A stretch of DNA of 64,000 nt from Mycolicibacterium wolinskyi (GTDB lineage Bacteria; Actinomycetota; Actinomycetes; Mycobacteriales; Mycobacteriaceae): positions 620,001 to 684,000 of the forward strand of contig NZ_LQQA01000015.1 of NCBI RefSeq assembly GCF_002101965.1, written 5' to 3'. Made by a program: the position numbers and the translations under genes. Below, one piece after another: positions 7,529 to 15,767 of this stretch. The notes under the pieces were generated by a model, which did no database searches, had not been told where the DNA came from, and saw only the letters and a list, made by a program, of their open reading frames with translations. Each line of letters begins with the position of its first letter. Within the stretch, counting starts at the first letter, position 1.

Positions 7529-8512
7529 ATGTCCTGGTTCCCCAAAGCCTTTGCCGCGGCGTGTACCGCGGTCGCCCTCATCGCGGGAGCGACGGCGTGC
7601 GCCGACGAATCCGCGGGTCCGGACACCGAGGGCACCGATGCGTTGAGCATCTCGGCCACCGGGGTCGACAGCTTGCCGTTCATGGCCATCCTGCAGGTCG
7701 GCATCGACAAGGGCTGGTTCTCCGAGCAGGGGCTCAACGTCGATCTCTACTCCGGCGGCGGTGGTGGAAATACCCTGCGGGTGGTCACCAGCGGGGACGC
7801 CGACATGGCCATCGCCGGGAACAGCTCCGTGATTCTCGCTGCGCAGCAACCGAATTCGAACCTGAAGGTGGTTGCCCCGTGGTTCCAGATCAACGACTTC
7901 TCCTGGATCTCCCCGCCGGGACGCAAGCTGGAGAATGCGACCCTCGGGTTCAGCTCCGCAGGCTCGTCCACCGAACTCATCGTCAAGGGGCTCGAGCGCA
8001 AGCTCGGCGTCAAGTCGCAGGCCGTCGGGCCGATGGGTGACAACTGGACCGCGGCCAAGGCGGGCCAGATCACCGCCGGCTGGGCCATGCAGCCGTTCAT
8101 CGCCGACAAGCAGGCATCCGAGCGTGCCGAGGTGCTCGTCGACTCGCGCGACGTCGTGGGCGATCTGCCTGCCGACCTCGTCGCGGTCAACACCGAATAC
8201 GCCGAACAGAACCCCGACAACATCCGCAACTTCTTCCTGGTCGCCAACCGGCTCAACGAATGGCTCGTGGCCAACCCGGACGAAGCCGCGGCCGAGATCG
8301 CACCGCTTGTCGGCGTCACGCCCGAGGTGATGAAGTCTGCCTTCGCCAACAATCCCGACCTCGCGAAGGGATACTCGTTGAAGGTCGACACCGCGGGGTT
8401 GACCAATCTCTCGGAGCTGATGGTGGGTGCGGGCCAGATCTCCGAGCCGATCGACTGGGCCACCATGCTCGACCAGCAGTATCTGCCCGACGACGCACGG
8501 GCGGACTTCTGA
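7529..8512 (+). CDS. NitT/TauT (SsuA-like) ABC transporter substrate-binding lipoprotein
   Basis: A 327-residue solute-binding protein from the ATG at 7529, preceded by CGGAGG. An N-terminal signal with a plausible lipobox ending AGATAC (Cys about residue 24) suggests a lipoprotein on the outer face of the membrane. The body has the type 2 periplasmic-binding fold: MAILQVGIDKGWFSEQGLNVD, VTSGDADMAIAG, and the late TPEVMKSAF region. Relatives bind sulfonates, nitrate, or pyrimidine- and thiamine-like heterocycles. With the ATPase and two permeases downstream it forms a complete importer, probably for the compound degraded by the cluster. Confidence 0.85.
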   Translation: MSWFPKAFAAACTAVALIAGATACADESAGPDTEGTDALSISATGVDSLPFMAILQVGIDKGWFSEQGLNVDLYSGGGGGNTLRVVTSGDADMAIAGNSSVILAAQQPNSNLKVVAPWFQINDFSWISPPGRKLENATLGFSSAGSSTELIVKGLERKLGVKSQAVGPMGDNWTAAKAGQITAGWAMQPFIADKQASERAEVLVDSRDVVGDLPADLVAVNTEYAEQNPDNIRNFFLVANRLNEWLVANPDEAAAEIAPLVGVTPEVMKSAFANNPDLAKGYSLKVDTAGLTNLSELMVGAGQISEPIDWATMLDQQYLPDDARADF

Positions 8513-8546
8513 GCCAGCACACCCACTAACTCCGAGAGGCATACCC

Positions 8547-9347
8547 ATGGATCGCGACGGCATCCAGATCGACGACGTGTCGGTCGTGTTCGACGCCCCG
8601 GCAGGCAAGGTGACGGCCGTAACCGGTATCACCCAGCATGTGCCGCACTCCAGCTTCGTGTCCATCGTCGGGCCGAGTGGATGCGGGAAATCGACCCTGC
8701 TGGCGGTGATCTCGGGACTGCAGAAGGCGTCGACCGGGCAGGTCCGCGTCGCCGGAAAGCCCGTGACGGGCCCGGACCCCTCGATCGGTGTGGTGTTCCA
8801 GGAGGATTCGACCCTGCCGTGGCGCACGGTCGAGGAGAACGTCGCGTTCGCCATGGAGATGATCGGTGTCGACAAGGCCTCGCGCCGTCAGCGGGCCAAG
8901 GACGCGATCGAGCTCGTCGGTCTCGACGGGTTCGAGAAGTCCTACCCGTCCATGCTTTCCGGCGGTATGCGCCAACGCGTCGCGCTGGCGCGCACGCTCG
9001 CGGTGCAGCCCGAGGTCGTGCTGATGGACGAACCGTTCGCGGCACTCGACCAGCAGACCCGGCTGTTCCTCGGCGCCGAGGTGCGGCAGATCTGGGCGCG
9101 CACCCACCAGACCATCGTGTTCGTCACGCACGACATCTCCGAGGCGATCCTGCTGTCGCAACAGGTTTGGGTGATGTCGTATCGGCCCGGTTCGATCATC
9201 GACGTCGTCGACATCGACCTGCCCGACGAGCGAGACGCGAGCATGGTCTCCACGCCTCAGTTCAACGAGCTGCAGAACCGCATCTGGACGTCGCTGCAGG
9301 CCGAATCCATGCGCGGGTTCAAGCAGCAGGAGGCTGCCAGCACGTGA
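8547..9347 (+). CDS. NitT/TauT-type ABC transporter ATP-binding protein
   Basis: A 266-residue ATPase from the ATG at 8547. Walker A is GPSGCGKST near residue 43, the Q-loop is in VVFQEDSTLPW, the signature is LSGGMRQR, Walker B is VVLMDEPFAALD, and the H-loop His is in FVTHD. It drives uptake with the two permeases that follow; the next gene's GTG overlaps its stop by 4 bp. It is of the SsuB/TauB type, so sulfonate-like substrates cannot be excluded. Confidence 0.92.
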   Translation: MDRDGIQIDDVSVVFDAPAGKVTAVTGITQHVPHSSFVSIVGPSGCGKSTLLAVISGLQKASTGQVRVAGKPVTGPDPSIGVVFQEDSTLPWRTVEENVAFAMEMIGVDKASRRQRAKDAIELVGLDGFEKSYPSMLSGGMRQRVALARTLAVQPEVVLMDEPFAALDQQTRLFLGAEVRQIWARTHQTIVFVTHDISEAILLSQQVWVMSYRPGSIIDVVDIDLPDERDASMVSTPQFNELQNRIWTSLQAESMRGFKQQEAAST

Positions 9348-10195
9348 CGACTTCGTATGTGGCACAAGACGACTTGCCCACCGAAACCATGTCGCCCAAC
9401 AATGGCCCGGCGCAGCCCGTCCGCCGCAAGCGCAAGGTCAGCAACTTCGCGCTTAGTGGCATCTCGACTGTTGTGCTGATCGTCGCGTTCCTGGTGTTCG
9501 CCGAGATCGGGGCCCGCGCCGGGTTGTGGAGCGACCGGGTCCTGCCCGCGCCATCGGTCATCCTGGCCGAACTGGGCCGGCTGCTGGGCCAGCCGCAGTT
9601 CTGGGACGACGCCGCACGCACCGGCATCGAGGTTGCGTTCTCGATCGTGTTCGGCAGCCTCTTCGGTTTCGCGGCCGGGCTGATCTTCTGGAAGTTGCCC
9701 GCCGTGGGGCGGATCTTCGAGCCGTATCTGGTCTCGTTCTACGCCGTGCCGCTGGTGCTGTTCTATCCGGTGATGATCGTGCTCGTCGGGATCAACGCCA
9801 TGTCGGTGATCATCCTCGCGACCATCATGGCCGCGATCCCGATGGCGCTCAACACCGCGGTCGGGCTCAACTCGATGCCGCCGGTGTACATGAAGCTGGC
9901 CCGCTCACTCAAGGCGTCCCCGCGCCAGACCCTGTTCGCGATCGCGATCCCCGCGGCAGGTCCGTTCATCGTCGCGGGTCTGCGGCTCGCCGTGGTCTAC
10001 GCGTTGATCGGCACCATCGCGATGGAGTTCACCACCGCGCAGGCCGGCCTGGGGTACCGCATCCGGTACCTCTACGAAATCTTCAACAACAACGAGATGT
10101 TCGCCTACATCGCCGTGGTGCTCGTACTCTCGTGCATTCTCACGGTGCTGCTGGCACTCGTGGAACGTGTCTTGCTGCGCGGGAGGAATCGATGA
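9344..10195 (+). CDS. ABC transporter permease 1 (SsuC/TauC-like)
   Basis: A 283-residue membrane protein; GTG at 9344 overlaps the ATPase stop, with AGGAGG about 10 bases upstream. A polar N-terminus of about 35 residues is followed by some six membrane helices. The cytoplasmic coupling loop near residues 185-215 (SMPPVYMKLARSLKASPRQTLFAIAIPAAGPFIVAG) has the EAA-loop pattern that contacts the ATPase. It pairs with the following permease, suggesting a heterodimeric channel instead of the usual homodimer. Confidence 0.88.
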   Translation: MTTSYVAQDDLPTETMSPNNGPAQPVRRKRKVSNFALSGISTVVLIVAFLVFAEIGARAGLWSDRVLPAPSVILAELGRLLGQPQFWDDAARTGIEVAFSIVFGSLFGFAAGLIFWKLPAVGRIFEPYLVSFYAVPLVLFYPVMIVLVGINAMSVIILATIMAAIPMALNTAVGLNSMPPVYMKLARSLKASPRQTLFAIAIPAAGPFIVAGLRLAVVYALIGTIAMEFTTAQAGLGYRIRYLYEIFNNNEMFAYIAVVLVLSCILTVLLALVERVLLRGRNR

Positions 10196-10989
10196 CTTCG
10201 ACCGAGAGCGAGCCCGTGGCGCCACCGCGGGCCGCGGCGCCATCGACGTCGCAGCGGCTGCGCGCGCTGCTCGGCAACCAGGCGGTCGGTGCGACGCTGC
10301 TGGCCGTCCTGGTGGTGCTCGTATGGGAGGTCTTCTCCGACCTGACCTTCGTGATCCCCTCGCCGGTCCAGACGATCGGCGTGCTTATCGAGAACCTGTC
10401 CGACCCGGCCTATCTGTTCGATCTGCGGGTCACCGCGCAGTCGGTGTTCCTGGCCTTCGTGATCGGAACCGCGATCGGCGGCGGGCTCGGGCTGCTGCTC
10501 GGCCTGTCCGAGCGCTTGCGGCTGATCTTCGAGCCGATCCTGATCATGCTCAACGGCATTCCCAAGATCGTGCTGTACCCGGTGTTGCTGCCGATCTTCA
10601 GCCTGACGGGTTCGAAGGTCGTGATGGGTGTGCTGTTCGCACTGTTCCCGGTGCTGATCAACGTATCCACCGGCGTGCAGGAGATCCCGCGGGTCTACTG
10701 GAAGCTCGCCCGTTCGGTCCGCGCGAACGCGTGGCAGATGCTGGTTCACATCATCATTCCCGCGATCCGGCGCCCGCTGCTGACCGGTATCCGGCTGGCG
10801 GTGAGCCTTGCGGTGGTCGGTGTGGTGCTCTCCGAGTTCTTCGCCACCAGAAGGGGTTTGGGCCGGGTCGTGCTGCAGTCCTACAGTCACGGCGACTACC
10901 CGTCGATGGTCGCCACGATCATGCTGCTGATCACCATCTCGTTCGCGATCTCGATCGCCTTGTGGCAATGGGAAAAACGACTTCATTGA
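10192..10989 (+). CDS. ABC transporter permease 2 (SsuC/TauC-like)
   Basis: A 265-residue membrane protein starting at an ATGA overlap with permease 1. It has about six membrane segments and its own EAA-like loop (VYWKLARSVRANAWQMLVHIIIPAIRRPLLTG). It is distantly similar to permease 1 over the whole core, suggesting an old duplication. Both are needed if the channel is a heterodimer. Its 3' end overlaps the molybdenum hydroxylase large-subunit gene. Confidence 0.88.
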   Translation: MTSTESEPVAPPRAAAPSTSQRLRALLGNQAVGATLLAVLVVLVWEVFSDLTFVIPSPVQTIGVLIENLSDPAYLFDLRVTAQSVFLAFVIGTAIGGGLGLLLGLSERLRLIFEPILIMLNGIPKIVLYPVLLPIFSLTGSKVVMGVLFALFPVLINVSTGVQEIPRVYWKLARSVRANAWQMLVHIIIPAIRRPLLTGIRLAVSLAVVGVVLSEFFATRRGLGRVVLQSYSHGDYPSMVATIMLLITISFAISIALWQWEKRLH

Positions 10990-13301
10990 CCGGCTACATC
11001 GGCAGTTCGGTGCGACGTCGCGAAGACGAACGGCTGCTCGACGGGCGGGGGCAGTTCGTGGCGGACTGCGCCGCGGGTGCACACCATGTCGTCTTCGTAC
11101 GATCGACCGAACCGCACGCCGCGATCAAGCGGATCGACGTGTCGGCCGCCGAGCACATGCCCGGCGTGGTCGGTGTTTTCACCGCAAGCGATCTCGGCAT
11201 CTGCGGCGTGCCCATCCCGACGCTCACGACCCCTGATCCGCAGTTCACCGCGGCGACCTCCTGCGTGCTCGCCGAACAGCGACTCCCGATCCTGGCTTCC
11301 GATCGCGTGCACTACGCCGGCCAGCCGATCGCCGTTGTCATCGCCGAAGACCGGTACCGCGCCGAGGATGCCCTGGAAGCGATCGAGGTCGTCTACGAGC
11401 CCAGGCCCGCGGTCACCGATCCGTTCGAGGCGCTCGAGCCCGACTGCCCGGTGCTGTTCGATCACCTCGACGGGAACGAGGCAGCGCGGCTGAACTACTC
11501 GTTCGGTGACCCCGACGCCGCATTCGCCGCCGCCGCGACCGTCGTCACCGGCACCTACCGCATGAACCGGCACGGGGCCGTACCGCTCGAGTGCCGCGGT
11601 GTGCTCGCACAGTTCGACGCGAGGCGCGCGCGAGTCGAGGTGACCACGTCGACGCAGGTTCCGCACATGGTGCGCAACGCGATCTGCGCGGTGACCGGTT
11701 GGTCACGCCAGGAGATCAAGGTGTCGGTGCCCGATGTGGGCGGCGGATTCGGCACCAAGGCCAACGTGTACGCCGAGGAGATCCTGCTCGCGCTTCTGTC
11801 GCGGCAGACCGGACACCGGTTGATCTGGGTGGAGGATCGCCAAGAGCATCTGGTGGCCAGCGCACAGGGACGCGATCAGCTGCACCGCACCCGGCTCGCG
11901 CTGGACGGCGAAGGCCACATCCTGGCCTGGGCCGATGATTTCGTCGTCGACATCGGCGCCGGAAGCCTGTGGGTCGCAGGCATCATCGCCAACACCGCGA
12001 TCCATCTGCTCGGCCCGTACCGCATCCCGGCCGCCGACATCGCCGGGCGGGCGGCGCTGACCAACAAGACCCTGGTCGCGCAATACCGCGGCGCGGGCCG
12101 GCCGGAAGCCACGTTCGCGCTCGAACGCAGCCTGGACGCCGCGGCTCGCGAGCTCGGCCTGACCGGTGAGGAGATCCGGCGGCGCAACCTGCTCACCGAT
12201 GCCGACATGCCGTATCCGCGGCCCATCCCGTACCGCGACGGGGTCCCGATCTCCTACGACGGCCGCGACTACCGGGCCTGTCTCGAGTCGGTGCTCGACG
12301 CGTTGCCGCGCGACGAGGTGACGCGTTGTGCGGCAAGGTATCCGCAGTACCGCATCGGCTACGGCCTGGCGTCGTACCTTGAGGCCACTGGCCGCGGACC
12401 GCACGAGACCGCCCGGATGCGGCTGCTGCCGGGCGGCCGGTTCGAGGTGACCGCGGGGGCGGCATCGGCCGGCCAGGGACACGAGACGGTGTTCGCTCAG
12501 GTGGCTGCCGAGGCGTTGGGCGTGCCCATGGCCCATATCGCCTATGTCGCCGGCGACACCGAGCGATTGCCCGACGGGGTCGGGACTTTCGCGAGCAGAT
12601 CGGCCATCCTGGCGGGGTCGGCCGTGCACACGGCCGCGGGCCAACTCGTCGACCTCGCGATCGATCGCGTCGCCCGCCTGTCGGGTGCCGAGCACTGCGA
12701 CATCCAATATGCCGACGGGCGTTTTCATGTCGCCGCCGGTCACGCCGTCAGCTGGGAGGAGTTGGCGCGTGCCATCGCGGTGGGCGGTGACCAGGAGGGC
12801 GGTGGGGCACTGGATGTCACCGCGGTCTACCGGGTACCGACCGTGACGTGGACGATGGGCGTGCACGCGGCGGTAGTCGGTGTGCACCGCCGGACGGGCA
12901 TCGTCAAGGTGTTGCGCTACGCGGTTTCTCACGAGGGCGGACGCGAGATCAACCCCAAGATCGTCGAGGGACAGATCATCGGCGGCGTGGCCCAGGGCGT
13001 CGGCGGGGCCCTGTTCGAGCACTGGGAATACTCCGATTCCGGCCAGCCCCAGTCGACCACGTTCGCCGCGTATCACCTGCCGTTGTCGACCGACGTGCCG
13101 CGGGTCCGGGTGCGGCACCTGCATGTCGACACCCCGGTGAACCCGATCGGGGTCCGCGGTGCGGGGGAGAGCGGCACCATCGCCGTCTACGCTGCGCTCG
13201 CCGGTGCCGTCGACGATGCACTCGGCGGCCGGATTCACGTGGACAGCACACCGATCTCCACCGGCGAGCTGTGTCGCGCCCTGGCGAGGACGGCCTCGTG
13301 A
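10968..13301 (+). CDS. Molybdenum hydroxylase large (MoCo) subunit, CoxL-like, not CO dehydrogenase
   Basis: A 777-residue subunit of the xanthine oxidase family. GYIGSSVRRREDERLL opens the domain; GGGFGTK lies near residue 262; the active-site loop reads QYRGAGRPE; the base Glu is in RGAGESG near the end. True CO dehydrogenase carries a Cys in a VAYRCSFR loop, absent here, so this is a hydroxylase of another, probably heterocyclic or aldehyde, substrate. The ATG at 10968 overlaps permease 2 by 22 bp; a TTG at 10986, overlapping that stop by 4 bp, is an equally good start (771 residues). The medium and small subunit genes follow directly. Confidence 0.88.
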   Translation: MGKTTSLTGYIGSSVRRREDERLLDGRGQFVADCAAGAHHVVFVRSTEPHAAIKRIDVSAAEHMPGVVGVFTASDLGICGVPIPTLTTPDPQFTAATSCVLAEQRLPILASDRVHYAGQPIAVVIAEDRYRAEDALEAIEVVYEPRPAVTDPFEALEPDCPVLFDHLDGNEAARLNYSFGDPDAAFAAAATVVTGTYRMNRHGAVPLECRGVLAQFDARRARVEVTTSTQVPHMVRNAICAVTGWSRQEIKVSVPDVGGGFGTKANVYAEEILLALLSRQTGHRLIWVEDRQEHLVASAQGRDQLHRTRLALDGEGHILAWADDFVVDIGAGSLWVAGIIANTAIHLLGPYRIPAADIAGRAALTNKTLVAQYRGAGRPEATFALERSLDAAARELGLTGEEIRRRNLLTDADMPYPRPIPYRDGVPISYDGRDYRACLESVLDALPRDEVTRCAARYPQYRIGYGLASYLEATGRGPHETARMRLLPGGRFEVTAGAASAGQGHETVFAQVAAEALGVPMAHIAYVAGDTERLPDGVGTFASRSAILAGSAVHTAAGQLVDLAIDRVARLSGAEHCDIQYADGRFHVAAGHAVSWEELARAIAVGGDQEGGGALDVTAVYRVPTVTWTMGVHAAVVGVHRRTGIVKVLRYAVSHEGGREINPKIVEGQIIGGVAQGVGGALFEHWEYSDSGQPQSTTFAAYHLPLSTDVPRVRVRHLHVDTPVNPIGVRGAGESGTIAVYAALAGAVDDALGGRIHVDSTPISTGELCRALARTAS

Positions 13302-14179
13302 AACCCGCGCCGTTCCACTACCTTCGCCCCGAATCGGTCGGCGAAGCACTCGAGCAACTGGCGGCATACCCGGATGCCAAGTTGATGGCGGGTGGGCAAT
13401 CGCTGCTGGCGCTGATGAATCTGCGGTTGGCGCGCCCGAGCGTCATCATCGACATCGGCCGCCTCGACGAGCTCAAGCGAATCTTCGACGACACCGATGA
13501 CCTGATCCTCGGTGCGCTGGTGACCCACCGCACCGTCGAGGTCGATCCGCTGATCTCGGCGCGCACCCCGCTGCTCGCCGATGCCGCGCGATACATCGGC
13601 CACATCGGCATCCGCAACCGCGGCACCATCGGCGGATCGGTGGCTCATGCCGACCCCGCCGCCGAAATGCCCTTGGCGACATTGGTTCTCGGTGCGACAT
13701 TCCATGTCGAATCGGCGAGCAAGGGGCGACGTGAGATAGGCGCCGACGAGATGTTCGTGTCCTTCTACACCAATGCCCTGGAGCCCGACGAAATCCTGAC
13801 CTGGATATCGGTCCCCGCCATCCGCGCCGGACAGGGCTGGGGCTTCGTCGAATATGCCCATCAGCACGGCGATTACGGCCTGGCCGGCGCGGGCTGCCTA
13901 CTCGAGGTCGGCACCGACGGACGGATCGAATCGGTGCGGTGTGCGGTGCTCAGCGCCGCGGACCGGCCGTTGCTGTTCGTCGGTGACGACGTGGTCGGGC
14001 AGGCTCCGTCGGTCGCACTGTGGGAGGAGTTGGCTTCGCGGTGGGCCGACGCGACCGAACCGTCCTCGGCTGACCCGGATTACTCGCGCCGACTGTGCGA
14101 GACGGCGCTGATCCAGGCGCTCACCGCGGCCCAGCAGCGGATCGGCGAAGATCAGGAGCGAATCCATGCAGGCAACTGA
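13298..14179 (+). CDS. Molybdenum hydroxylase medium (FAD) subunit, CoxM-like
   Basis: A 293-residue FAD-binding subunit; GTG at 13298 overlaps the large-subunit stop. The two flavin motifs are AGGQSLLALMN (about residues 29-39) and TIGGSVAHADPAAE (about 110-123), followed by the CO dehydrogenase flavoprotein C-terminal domain. It passes electrons from the iron-sulfur subunit to the outside acceptor. The small-subunit gene overlaps its end by 14 bp. The order large-medium-small differs from the small-large-medium order usual in form II clusters. Confidence 0.9.
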   Translation: MKPAPFHYLRPESVGEALEQLAAYPDAKLMAGGQSLLALMNLRLARPSVIIDIGRLDELKRIFDDTDDLILGALVTHRTVEVDPLISARTPLLADAARYIGHIGIRNRGTIGGSVAHADPAAEMPLATLVLGATFHVESASKGRREIGADEMFVSFYTNALEPDEILTWISVPAIRAGQGWGFVEYAHQHGDYGLAGAGCLLEVGTDGRIESVRCAVLSAADRPLLFVGDDVVGQAPSVALWEELASRWADATEPSSADPDYSRRLCETALIQALTAAQQRIGEDQERIHAGN

Positions 14180-14672
14180 GCTGTCCGAACACGCGGCAGG
14201 GGTGGCGATATCGGTCATCGTCAACGGAAGGCTCGTGCAACGCACGGTGCCGCCCCGGCTCATGCTGGCGGACTTCCTTCGCGACGAACTCGGTTTGACG
14301 GGTACACATCTCGGTTGTGAGCACGGTGTGTGCGGTGCGTGTTCGGTGTTCATCGACGGGCGCAGCATGCGGACGTGCCTGATGCTGGCGGTGCAGGTCG
14401 ACGGGCTGCGGGTGACCACCGTCGAGGGCCTCGACGAGTTCGAGGAGACCCGGCGGCTGCGGCAGGCGTTCTCCGAACGAGGCGGCCTGCAGTGCGGTTT
14501 CTGCACGCCGGGATTCCTGGTGACCGCCGTCGAATTGCTGCGGGATCCCAACACCGACAAGCCCTTGACTGAAGACACGGTGCGGGAAGCGTTGTCGGGC
14601 AACATCTGCCGCTGTACCGGCTACCAGGGCATCGTGCAGGCCGTGCTGGACGCGGCTGACTGTTCTGACTGA
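14166..14672 (+). CDS. Molybdenum hydroxylase small (2Fe-2S) subunit, CoxS-like
   Basis: A 168-residue two-cluster ferredoxin subunit. The plant-type [2Fe-2S] ligands are in GCEHGVCGACSVF with a later Cys in MRTCLM; the second cluster ligands are CGFC and CRC in the helical C-terminal domain. Electrons run from the molybdenum site through both clusters to FAD. The ATG at 14166 lies inside the end of the medium-subunit gene, so the three subunits are co-translated. The N-terminus is about 12 residues longer than usual. Confidence 0.92.
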   Translation: MQATELSEHAAGVAISVIVNGRLVQRTVPPRLMLADFLRDELGLTGTHLGCEHGVCGACSVFIDGRSMRTCLMLAVQVDGLRVTTVEGLDEFEETRRLRQAFSERGGLQCGFCTPGFLVTAVELLRDPNTDKPLTEDTVREALSGNICRCTGYQGIVQAVLDAADCSD

Positions 14673-15682
14673 TGCCGGTCCAGCTCCGCACGCCCGAGCT
14701 GCTGCGGCCGACCGGTAACAGCCGCTGGGGTATGGCGGCCGCGCTCGCGTTGTCGCTCGGCGCCATCCTGGTCGTCACCGCGCTCGCCGGCCACGCCGAG
14801 CTCGGATCGGCCGTGGGGCTCGGTTTCGTGCTGACCGCGGTACCCGAACTGCCGACCGCGTGGCGGCCTGGGCTTTCGGCCCTGTGCGTGCGGACGCTCA
14901 CCGTGGTGGTCTGCGCCGGGATCGTCGTCCTATGCGCGCCGTACGAACACCTTCTCGGTGCCGTCACGGTCCTGGCGGCCGTGTTCGGTGCGTTGGTTCC
15001 GCGGGTGGGGGCGACGGCGGGGCTCGCGGTGGTACTCATCGCCATCGATCTCGATGTCGGCGATCTTGCGGGCACCGGACGTCTGATCGCGCTGGTCCCG
15101 TATGTGATTGGCACGGTGGTGGTGTCGGCCGCGTGGTTGGCGTGGTTCGGGGCGGCCCGGCTCAGCGGCGTTGCGCCGGATGAGGAGCCGGAACCGCGTC
15201 GGCCCGATCTCGGCCACGCGGCGCGCGTCGGTGTCGCCGTCGGATGCGCGGTCGGGGTGGCGGCGCTGCTGCCTGCCGACATGGTGGGCGGGCACTGGCT
15301 GGTGACGAGCGTGCTGCTGACGATCCAGCCCAGTCAGGGGCAGACCGGTATGCGCTTGGCGCAACGGCTTTCGGGCAACACCGTCGGTGCGGTGATCGCC
15401 GCGGTGCTGCTCGGTGCGCAGCCGCCCGCGCCGGTGACGATCGCGCTCACGGTCGGCCTGTTCCTGCTGGCGATGGCCCTGCGTCCGGTCAACTACACCT
15501 GGTGGGCCATCACCGGGCCGCCCGTGCTGTTGGTGATCAGCGAATATCCGGAGCTCTTTCCCTGGTACGAGGGTGGGGTGCGGCTCGCGATGAACATCGG
15601 CGGTGCGCTCATCGTCGTGCTGGTCGTGTTCGCCGTGCCGCTGCTGACCCTGACGCTTGTGCGGTTACGTGGGCGCCGGTGA
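14672..15682 (+). CDS. FUSC-like integral membrane protein
   Basis: A 336-residue membrane protein whose ATG overlaps the small-subunit stop (TGATG). Two halves of four to five hydrophobic segments are separated by a charged stretch near residue 170 (PDEEPEPRRPDLGH). The second half has GGHWLVTSVLLTIQPSQGQTGMRLAQRLSGNTVGA, typical of the fusaric acid resistance-like (FUSC) family of aromatic acid exporters. It may export a toxic intermediate or help substrate exchange (inference). It is the last gene before a fresh promoter region. Confidence 0.75.
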   Translation: MPVQLRTPELLRPTGNSRWGMAAALALSLGAILVVTALAGHAELGSAVGLGFVLTAVPELPTAWRPGLSALCVRTLTVVVCAGIVVLCAPYEHLLGAVTVLAAVFGALVPRVGATAGLAVVLIAIDLDVGDLAGTGRLIALVPYVIGTVVVSAAWLAWFGAARLSGVAPDEEPEPRRPDLGHAARVGVAVGCAVGVAALLPADMVGGHWLVTSVLLTIQPSQGQTGMRLAQRLSGNTVGAVIAAVLLGAQPPAPVTIALTVGLFLLAMALRPVNYTWWAITGPPVLLVISEYPELFPWYEGGVRLAMNIGGALIVVLVVFAVPLLTLTLVRLRGRR

Positions 15683-15726
15683 GTGCGCGGCAGAAGGAGT
15701 CATCGCACTATGCCGCACGCGAATTA

Positions 15727-15743
15727 TCGGATAGTGTATACAA
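15727..15743. promoter_or_regulatory. Putative GntR operator, copy 4
   Basis: TCGGATA-GTG-TATACAA, one mismatch per arm relative to the perfect copy at 6165. It sits 25 bp before the amidohydrolase start, in the 85-bp gap after the FUSC-like gene. A GATAGT that could serve as -10 overlaps it. Confidence 0.65.
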
Positions 15744-15767
15744 AATCCAACTGACTCAGGGGGGTAT

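Noticed and set aside
10968..14672. Carbon monoxide dehydrogenase operon
   Set aside because: The large subunit lacks the VAYRCSFR-type Cys loop, and the linked genes point to a heterocycle or similar organic substrate.
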